A DNA stretch of 43,827 bases from positions 1 through 43,827 of the IMG/VR virus record IMGVR_UViG_3300037847_004738; one strand, written 5' to 3'. Both the position numbers and the translations under genes were made by a program. The notes below the pieces were generated by a model, which saw nothing but the letters and a program-made list of their open reading frames with translations, made no database searches and was not told the origin of the DNA. This DNA comes from a virus. Shown piece after piece: positions 39,937-43,827 of the stretch (position 1 is the stretch's first letter; each line of letters opens with the position of its first letter).

Positions 39937-40107
39937 TTAATATTCTATTTCATAAGCATCCCATTTGGGGATAACCTTAAACCCCTTCTCTTTACTTCTT
40001 TTAAACAACTCTGCTACCTCATCATCATCATTTTTACCTCTAGCATATAAACTATTCACTCTAACCACTAATTGTTTGTCAGATAGGTTTCTTAATTTAT
40101 CACTCAT
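39937..40107 (-). CDS. Small protein, unknown
   Basis: A 56-aa ORF starting MSDKLRNLSDKQLVVRVNSL and ending KVIPKWDAYEIEY. The middle has an acidic D-D-D-E run. It starts after AATAAATAAAATT, the standard junction, and its stop forms part of the next TAAATAAATAAG. Function unknown. Confidence 0.6.
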   Translation of the reverse strand: MSDKLRNLSDKQLVVRVNSLYARGKNDDDEVAELFKRSKEKGFKVIPKWDAYEIEY

Positions 40108-40111
40108 AATT

Positions 40112-40354
40112 TTATTTATTAAATTCGTTACTACAATATAAACCCAATATATTGTTGGTTAATGTTTCGTACTCATCATACACTTTATTATAAAAATCTT
40201 GTGCCTCATCTGTAAAACCAAAAGTAGTATCGGTACTATCTTTACTTTCAAATGTTTCTTCACCAAATCTTTCTTCTGTTATTCTTGTTGCTAATTCATC
40301 TATAAATTTCATGAATTTTGAATTTTCTATATATACTTTGCTTTCTTTTTCCAT
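40112..40354 (-). CDS. Early protein, unknown
   Basis: An 80-aa protein from ATG 40354 (MEKESKVYIENSKFMKFIDE); a start at 40402 would overlap the upstream gene by 44 nt and lacks the usual junction. The centre (RITEERFGEETFESKDSTDT) is acidic and Thr-rich, the end helical (EAQDFYNKVYDEYETLTNNI). No known motif. Confidence 0.6.
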   Translation of the reverse strand: MEKESKVYIENSKFMKFIDELATRITEERFGEETFESKDSTDTTFGFTDEAQDFYNKVYDEYETLTNNILGLYCSNEFNK

Positions 40355-40358
40355 AACT

Positions 40359-40748
40359 TTATAATTCTGCTGTAAATGAACACTCGCCTGTCTCTTTAAC
40401 ACACTTTAATATCTTTTTCCCCATTCCCAAATCTGCATATTCTTCTAACATATACTTTATATCCTTACTGTCTTTAGGACAACCCTCTTTCTCAAAAAAC
40501 TCAATTAACATGTCATTATTATACCCATTGTTTTCTTTGAAGAATTTATCCATCAGTTTCAATTCTTTTCTACCAATGTTCTTTTTGATTTGCTTAATCT
40601 CATCTTCTATTTCTTCTAAATGGCTTTCATCAAACCAATAGTTTAAATAATGTTGTGTACCTACAGAGCCAAATCGGTCTGCACAATTACTGCTTTGTAC
40701 GGCGAACCAAAACTTTCCGTCTATGTCGCCTGAATAGTATCTACCCAT
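40359..40748 (-). CDS. Conserved phage protein, GRYYSGDIDGKFWF type
   Basis: A 129-aa protein. Residues 1-40 (MGRYYSGDIDGKFWFAVQSS, then ADRFG and NYWFD) form a pattern I have seen in unrelated phages without a function. A central helix (EEIEDEIKQIKKNIGRKELK) and C-terminal KKILKCVKETGECSFTAEL follow. Soluble. It starts after TAAATAAATTTTAAAACT in the small-gene operon. Confidence 0.65.
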   Translation of the reverse strand: MGRYYSGDIDGKFWFAVQSSNCADRFGSVGTQHYLNYWFDESHLEEIEDEIKQIKKNIGRKELKLMDKFFKENNGYNNDMLIEFFEKEGCPKDSKDIKYMLEEYADLGMGKKILKCVKETGECSFTAEL

Positions 40749-40759
40749 AGTTTTAAAAT

Positions 40760-40882
40760 TTATTTAGTTAGTAATTCTCCTAATTCTGCTAGTGTCATCT
40801 CATCTATTTGTTCGTTAGAGTACCCTAGCTTGTTTAAGTCCTCTCGGTAATAATCCCAAGGGGAAGTATTTTTTTTCTCCAT
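40760..40882 (-). CDS. Small protein, unknown
   Basis: A 40-aa ORF (MEKKNTSPWDYYREDLNKLG, then NEQIDEMTLAELGELLTK). Helical and acidic, with a PWDYY start. It has the operon-type leader and its stop TAAATAAA leads to the next gene. Confidence 0.55.
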   Translation of the reverse strand: MEKKNTSPWDYYREDLNKLGYSNEQIDEMTLAELGELLTK

Positions 40883-40888
40883 ATTTTA

Positions 40889-40966
40889 TTATTTATTAAT
40901 TACATTGCTACACATTACAAATAATATGCAGTATATCCCTACGATTATTAGTATTTCTGAAATCAT
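40889..40966 (-). CDS. 25-aa single-span membrane peptide
   Basis: A 25-aa ORF: MISEILIIVGIYCILFVMCS followed by NVINK. Almost entirely one hydrophobic helix. Support comes from the ATGA overlap with the upstream 55-aa gene. A membrane-active micro-protein (toxin-like, holin-like or host-envelope modulator) is possible; none of these is shown. Confidence 0.4.
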   Translation of the reverse strand: MISEILIIVGIYCILFVMCSNVINK

Positions 40967-41130
40967 TTTATTACTTGTTTTAAGTTATCTAACATTTTTC
41001 TATACTCTTGCCTTATTCCAAGCTCTCTGCTTCCACATTCATCATCTTCTCCCCACACCATATAACTATGCTCTACTAACTCGTTAAGACTTTGATAAAT
41101 GTCTGTTAGCTTGTCTTTTTTCCAATCCAT
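40963..41130 (-). CDS. Small acidic protein, unknown
   Basis: A 55-aa ORF (MDWKKDKLTDIYQSLNELVE, then WGEDDECGSRELGIRQEYRK). Helical. It starts after AATAAATAAAGCT and overlaps the next gene as ATGA. Confidence 0.6.
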   Translation of the reverse strand: MDWKKDKLTDIYQSLNELVEHSYMVWGEDDECGSRELGIRQEYRKMLDNLKQVIK

Positions 41131-41138
41131 AGCTTTAT

Positions 41139-41282
41139 TTATTGTTCGTTAATTAATCTTTTACTGTCGCAACCACTACATAAAAGTTCTTCATTAATAG
41201 TTTCTATTAAGTCCTCACATTCTATTTCACAATGATCACAAAAATCTCTTGCGTTAAGTCGCCACTTTTCTGTATATCCCAT
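41139..41282 (-). CDS. Tiny zinc-ribbon protein 1
   Basis: A 47-aa ORF beginning MGYTEKWRLNARDFCDHCEI with C15-x2-C18 and later C35-x2-C38 (LLCSGCDSKR). Four cysteines in two C-x2-C knuckles fit one zinc ribbon. Such micro-ribbons may bind RNA polymerase, DNA or RNA. First of three in this operon; leader TAAATAAATAAAGCT. Confidence 0.65.
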   Translation of the reverse strand: MGYTEKWRLNARDFCDHCEIECEDLIETINEELLCSGCDSKRLINEQ

Positions 41283-41290
41283 AGCTTTAT

Positions 41291-41476
41291 TTATTTAACT
41301 CTTATTTCAAATTTCTCATCTATATCTAATCCTAACACCTCATTTATCTCATCTTGTATTAAATCTTGTACTTCAAAGTTGTGTTCATCTTCCTGTAAAA
41401 TTTTTAAATCTATTAATTTATCAATACATCTAATTGCAATATCTCTGGTGTCATCATAAGTTATTTTCGTTTCCAT
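41291..41476 (-). CDS. Small acidic protein, unknown
   Basis: A 61-aa ORF (METKITYDDTRDIAIRCIDK, then FEVQDLIQDEINEVLGLDID). Acidic, probably alpha-beta. Leader TTAAATAAATAAACTT before ATGG. No known motif. Confidence 0.6.
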   Translation of the reverse strand: METKITYDDTRDIAIRCIDKLIDLKILQEDEHNFEVQDLIQDEINEVLGLDIDEKFEIRVK

Positions 41477-41480
41477 AAGT

Positions 41481-41732
41481 TTATTTATTTAATTGGTTAT
41501 ACAACATCTCTAATTCTTCAATATATCTATCCTCATCATCTTGGTTTGATAAACAATAACTTTCTATATCCTCTATTTGTTTTAGTATCTTTATAGTTTT
41601 CTGTACCCTATCTTCATTGAGGTTATATAGAAATGTTATAAAGTCATCTAAATTAGTGGCTTTACACTTCATCAGAAATCTTTGTAATTTTTCTTTCTGT
41701 AATTCCCCTATCATTGTTATTAATTCTTCCAT
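41481..41732 (-). CDS. Small helical protein, unknown
   Basis: An 83-aa ORF (MEELITMIGELQKEKLQRFL, then RVQKTIKILKQIEDIESYCL), predicted all-helical and acidic at the end. Leader TAAATAAATAAAAGTT, in which the TAA is the stop of the upstream gene. No known motif. Confidence 0.6.
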   Translation of the reverse strand: MEELITMIGELQKEKLQRFLMKCKATNLDDFITFLYNLNEDRVQKTIKILKQIEDIESYCLSNQDDEDRYIEELEMLYNQLNK

Positions 41733-41745
41733 AACTTTTATTTAT

Positions 41746-41862
41746 TTAAATATATTCTCCATTTTGCCACTCTCCACATTCTTCACATGAATAGTCGCAT
41801 ATTATATATTGATGGTAAACTAATTCTTCGCCACCACAAAATTTACATTTTACTTTTTCCAT
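41746..41862 (-). CDS. Tiny zinc-ribbon protein 2
   Basis: A 38-aa ORF: MEKVKCKFCGGEELVYHQYI, then CDYSCEECGEWQNGEYI. C6-x2-C9 and C26-x2-C29 form the ribbon. The first knuckle C-x2-C-G and second C-x2-C-G are classic. It is adjacent to ribbon 3, from which it may derive by duplication, although identity is low. Confidence 0.65.
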   Translation of the reverse strand: MEKVKCKFCGGEELVYHQYIICDYSCEECGEWQNGEYI

Positions 41863-41870
41863 AACTTTAT

Positions 41871-41987
41871 TTATTTAATGGTTTCAAATTCGTAAAAATT
41901 CTCATCACAATTACTACAATAATAAGAGTAATCTAATTCTTTTTCTTTTTCTAATGTATTACAACACCTAAAACATATTTTTTCCAT
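41871..41987 (-). CDS. Tiny zinc-ribbon protein 3
   Basis: A 38-aa ORF: MEKICFRCCNTLEKEKELDY, then SYYCSNCDENFYEFETIK. C5-x2-C8 and C24-x2-C27 give the ribbon. Same length as ribbon 2, same MEK start, and 8 nt upstream of it (minus strand). Confidence 0.65.
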   Translation of the reverse strand: MEKICFRCCNTLEKEKELDYSYYCSNCDENFYEFETIK

Positions 41988-41989
41988 AA

Positions 41990-42394
41990 TTAAAAATGTT
42001 TTGTCTGCTCTTTATAGTTGTCTCTATAAACTTTCAGTATTAATTTCTCACTTATCGGATAGTCCTTTAACTTCTCCACACAATCATAAATAGTGCCTGT
42101 CCAAAAACATTCGTGGTTTATTAGTTCTCTTAGTGCTATCCGCTTCTTTCCATTTTCTCTAACATCTTGCCGTATACATTGCTCATATACCTTTAGATGC
42201 TCTTTCACAAATTCTTTCGCTTCAACCTTTGGGCAATACATTCCACTGCCTAATGAAGTTAGCTTGGTTTTAGATGATATAGAGTGCTTCTTCATACCCT
42301 CTTCAAATTGATCGGTGTTAAATGCAAAAAAGACACTATACTTTTTGAATAGTTTGTCTTGCTTGGCTTCCATATATTCTGTCAAGTATTTCAT
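41990..42394 (-). CDS. Early protein, unknown
   Basis: A 134-aa protein. The start MKYLTEYMEAKQDKLFKKYS is followed by AFNTDQFEEGMKKHSISSKT, a pattern I recall from phage proteins with no assigned function, and a C-terminal LRELINHECFWTGTIYDCVE. Soluble, basic. The start overlaps the upstream stop by 4-5 nt. No catalytic motif recognised. Confidence 0.65.
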   Translation of the reverse strand: MKYLTEYMEAKQDKLFKKYSVFFAFNTDQFEEGMKKHSISSKTKLTSLGSGMYCPKVEAKEFVKEHLKVYEQCIRQDVRENGKKRIALRELINHECFWTGTIYDCVEKLKDYPISEKLILKVYRDNYKEQTKHF

Positions 42395-42552
42395 AAGTGT
42401 TTATTTTTATAGATTATTTTTTCAAGATCGTCCATTAACGATTCTATTTTTGCGTACACTTTCTTAAAGTCCTTTTCCAATACCTTTTTGTTTCCAATTC
42501 CATATTGATATTCGTGTACTTTTCTTACTATTTTATTTAAGTCTGTAATCAT
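42391..42552 (-). CDS. Small basic protein, unknown
   Basis: A 53-aa protein from ATG 42552 (MITDLNKIVRKVHEYQYGIG), chosen because it overlaps the upstream stop as ATGA. A longer form from 42582 would add KRIKRIKP. Helical, Lys-rich. Function unknown. Confidence 0.6.
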   Translation of the reverse strand: MITDLNKIVRKVHEYQYGIGNKKVLEKDFKKVYAKIESLMDDLEKIIYKNKHL

Positions 42553-42704
42553 TGGCTTAATTCGTTTAATTCGTTTAACCATTCTTGTTTAACCTCAACA
42601 CCATAGATTCTGGCGTTGTGAATAATTAAAGATAGTTGATTGATTCTATCTTCTTTGTCTTTATTTACATAGCGTGTCGCTCTGCTATTTTTACTGTTAT
42701 CCAT
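42549..42704 (-). CDS. Small early protein, unknown, first of the operon
   Basis: A 51-aa ORF from ATG 42704 (MDNSKNSRATRYVNKDKEDR, ending EWLNELNELSQ). The frame stays open upstream to an ATG at 42764 and a TTG at 42803, but that part crosses the near-palindrome at 42732-42754 and reads less like protein. Basic then acidic, helical. Confidence 0.5.
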   Translation of the reverse strand: MDNSKNSRATRYVNKDKEDRINQLSLIIHNARIYGVEVKQEWLNELNELSQ

Positions 42705-42731
42705 ATTAGTATTAAAATTATAAATTCCATA

Positions 42732-42754
42732 TTCTAACCTTTTAAAAGTTAGAA
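42732..42754. promoter_or_regulatory. Near-perfect palindrome TTCTAAC(C)TTTTAAAAGTTAGAA
   Basis: 11-bp arms with one bulged C at 42739. It lies 27 nt before ATG 42704, after the promoter, in the place expected for an operator or a leader hairpin. Confidence 0.55.
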
Positions 42755-42817
42755 CGAGTTGCATTGTCCACCCCCAAGCAAACAACACAACCCGAACTAA
42801 CAAAAATTTAAACTAAA

Positions 42818-42835
42818 TGTCTCGCCGACGAGACA
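42818..42835 (-). promoter_or_regulatory. GAGACA stem-loop copy 5 (loop variant)
   Basis: Plus strand TGTCTCGCCGACGAGACA. The minus-strand RNA is UGUCUCGU-CG-GCGAGACA: 7 perfect pairs plus a U-G wobble as the eighth. The plus-strand RNA would have C-A there. It lies about 95 nt after the early promoter. Confidence 0.75.
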
Positions 42836-42929
42836 AAAAACAAAGAGGTAAAATGTATGAGATGTAATTAATAATAACCCCTTATTAATAGCTATGTTAA
42901 TCATACACCTTACCTTCATTTGTTATACT

Positions 42930-42962
42930 ACAAATATACGACAATTAGACGACTTTACCAAA
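42930..42962 (-). promoter_or_regulatory. Early promoter TTTG-N20-TATATTTGT
   Basis: Minus strand: TTTG at 42962-42959, 20 nt, TATATTTGT at 42938-42930; AGTTTG and GTCGTATATTTGTA are shared with the promoter at 39224. It drives the small early genes leftwards. Confidence 0.8.
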
Positions 42963-43042
42963 CTATTACAGGTTTATTTTGGTTTACACTTCATTAATTC
43001 GCTTACATTTAATTATTTTCATTCTGGGACAAAAAAAAGGGC

Positions 43043-43073
43043 AAAAAAAAAGGGGCTATATAGCCCCCTTTTT
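43043..43073 (-). terminator. Intrinsic terminator GGGGCTA-TA-TAGCCCC with A- and T-tracts
   Basis: A perfect 7-bp GC-rich stem (43052-43058 and 43061-43067) flanked by an A-tract on the left and CTTTTT on the right, so it can act in both directions. It lies 15 nt after the stop of the minus-strand gene at 43088 and separates it from the downstream early promoter. Confidence 0.9.
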
Positions 43074-43087
43074 AATGGTTTTAATCT

Positions 43088-43783
43088 CTATTCATTTTCT
43101 GCGTTCATTAGTTCGGCTTGTGCGATTCGTTGAGCTTCGCTTTTCATTGCTTCCTTGATGAATTTAACAACTTTTTGGAGTTCTTGTTGAGTGTTTGAAG
43201 TCTTTACTTCGCCGTTAGGTGTAATTCTTAACGCAAAATTTCGAGTTAAACCCTCAATAAAATCAGCTTGAGCCGTACAAGTAAAAACATTTTTTGTGTT
43301 ACTTGTGCTTCGAGTTTGTGCTAATGGTGATTGTCCACCTGTCGCTTTCTCACTTCGAACAAAAGAATTAAACCCTTCAATACTTAATTGGGGATTCTCG
43401 CCACTTTGTCTTTCGCTTTTTACTCTGTCGGTGTATTCTTTCTTCCAATTCTTAGAACTATCTTCGATATTTTCCCCCATAGTTTTAAGTTTATTAAATT
43501 GGCTTCTTGAATATCCGAACCCCTTTTCACCAAATTCTGCTAAAGTAAGTTCGATTCCGTGTTCCTTTCTCGCTTCTTTACTTTCGGCAGTTTTAAACCA
43601 TTTATAAGACTTGTAAACTATTTTTGCCATCTCTACTGAAGACTCGAACAGGCTTGTTTGTCTGTTTTCAATATCCTGTTTTAATTGTCCGATCTTTTCA
43701 ATGTTTACAACTCGCTTAACTTTAGTAATGTTAAAGAATGCTCTTTCGCTTGAATTTAGATTTTTTATAATTGAATTTTCCAT
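43088..43783 (-). CDS. Unknown early protein, possibly DNA-binding
   Basis: A 231-aa basic, helical protein alone in its transcription unit. Residues 25-60 are a helix-rich region (LKQDIENRQTSLFESSVEMA), then EFGEKGFGYSRSQFNKLKTM (about 82-101), which could be a helix-turn-helix; a Ser/Gln/Gly-rich linker (about 120-160); and a C-terminal helix (QELQKVVKFIKEAMKSEAQR). It looks like an early regulator or replication accessory. No match I can name; ParB/KfrA-like roles were considered and not supported. Leader AAATTTATTTATT before ATGG. Confidence 0.6.
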   Translation of the reverse strand: MENSIIKNLNSSERAFFNITKVKRVVNIEKIGQLKQDIENRQTSLFESSVEMAKIVYKSYKWFKTAESKEARKEHGIELTLAEFGEKGFGYSRSQFNKLKTMGENIEDSSKNWKKEYTDRVKSERQSGENPQLSIEGFNSFVRSEKATGGQSPLAQTRSTSNTKNVFTCTAQADFIEGLTRNFALRITPNGEVKTSNTQQELQKVVKFIKEAMKSEAQRIAQAELMNAENE

Positions 43784-43827
43784 AATAAATAAATTTTAAA
43801 TTTTAGTTAATTTTTTTAAAATGCCGT

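Larger units (their letters stand above)
42705..43087. other. Early control region (383 bp without a convincing gene)
   Basis: Between the small-gene operon and the rightmost gene. In minus-strand order it holds a two-way terminator (43043-43073), an early promoter (42930-42962), stem-loop copy 5 (42818-42835) and a near-perfect palindrome (42732-42754), leading into ATG 42704. I see no other gene in it. Confidence 0.7.

Noticed and set aside
43088-43783. ParB/KfrA-like annotation of the rightmost gene
   Set aside because: Helical and basic, but none of the signature motifs could be seen.
1-43827. Complete circular or terminally redundant genome
   Set aside because: No repeat between the two ends, and terminase, portal and capsid genes are absent.
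1-43827. tRNA genes or a CRISPR array
   Set aside because: I saw no cloverleaf with a GTTCGA-type T-loop outside coding genes, and the repeats found are too few and too widely spaced for CRISPR.

Overview
This window looks like part of the genome of a tailed, podovirus-like (possibly crAss-related) phage of a Bacteroidetes/Flavobacteria host. The host call rests on AT-rich DNA, the absence of Shine-Dalgarno sites, repeated Bacteroidetes-type -7 boxes (TATCTTTGT or TATATTTGT, consensus TAnnTTTG), and a BT4734/VirE-N-type primase. The phage call rests on a block of virion genes facing a block of replication and early genes. Terminase, portal, major capsid protein, DNA polymerase and a recognisable endolysin are all missing, so this is probably not the whole genome.

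Left arm, plus strand (46-25977): one unknown protein, then a tandem array of seven small paralogous proteins (819-3197). Two ring/tail-tube-like proteins, a 1964-aa tail nozzle/stabilisation-like protein, two further tail proteins and a GNAT acetyltransferase follow. Next come two internal virion (cargo) proteins and a very large polyvalent injected-type protein with a zincin (HEIFH) and an ADP-ribosyltransferase-like domain. Its C-terminal part sits in the -1 frame as a second ORF, so the pair is probably one protein broken by a frameshift. A 49-aa basic protein ends the arm and shares a CTAG double stop with the opposing operon. Several genes here have TATCTTTGT only 3-4 nt before the ATG, which implies leaderless mRNAs.

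Right arm, minus strand (43783 down to 25974). The order of transcription is: an isolated early gene with a terminator; about 20 small early genes, including three tiny zinc ribbons, joined by TAAATAAATAAA-type junctions; an amidoligase next to a class II glutamine amidotransferase-GGCT-zinc-ribbon fusion; and then a replication/recombination block. That block holds a nucleotide-modification-associated protein, a DnaA-domain-IV-like protein, a DUF1071/Sak3-like annealing protein, a RecE-like exonuclease, an SSB-like protein, a primase-SF3 helicase, a C5-methyltransferase, an SF2 helicase, a VRR-NUC nuclease, a second DnaA-domain-IV-like protein, a metallophosphoesterase and a PD-(D/E)XK protein.

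The most unusual layer is RNA structure in the minus-strand leaders. An 18-nt stem-loop (TGTCTCGTTGACGAGACA on the plus strand) occurs five times, 2.7-3.7 kb apart. Its two variant copies keep pairing only in the minus-strand transcript, through G-U wobble. Two H-type pseudoknots can be drawn, one before the SSB-like gene (recalling T4 gene 32 autoregulation) and one before the amidoligase. Together with TTTG-N20-TAnnTTTG promoters, these suggest leader-RNA control of the early/replication operons. The amidoligase/amidotransferase/GGCT unit is the best candidate for a little-known biochemical system. All functions are read from sequence motifs; no database search was run.
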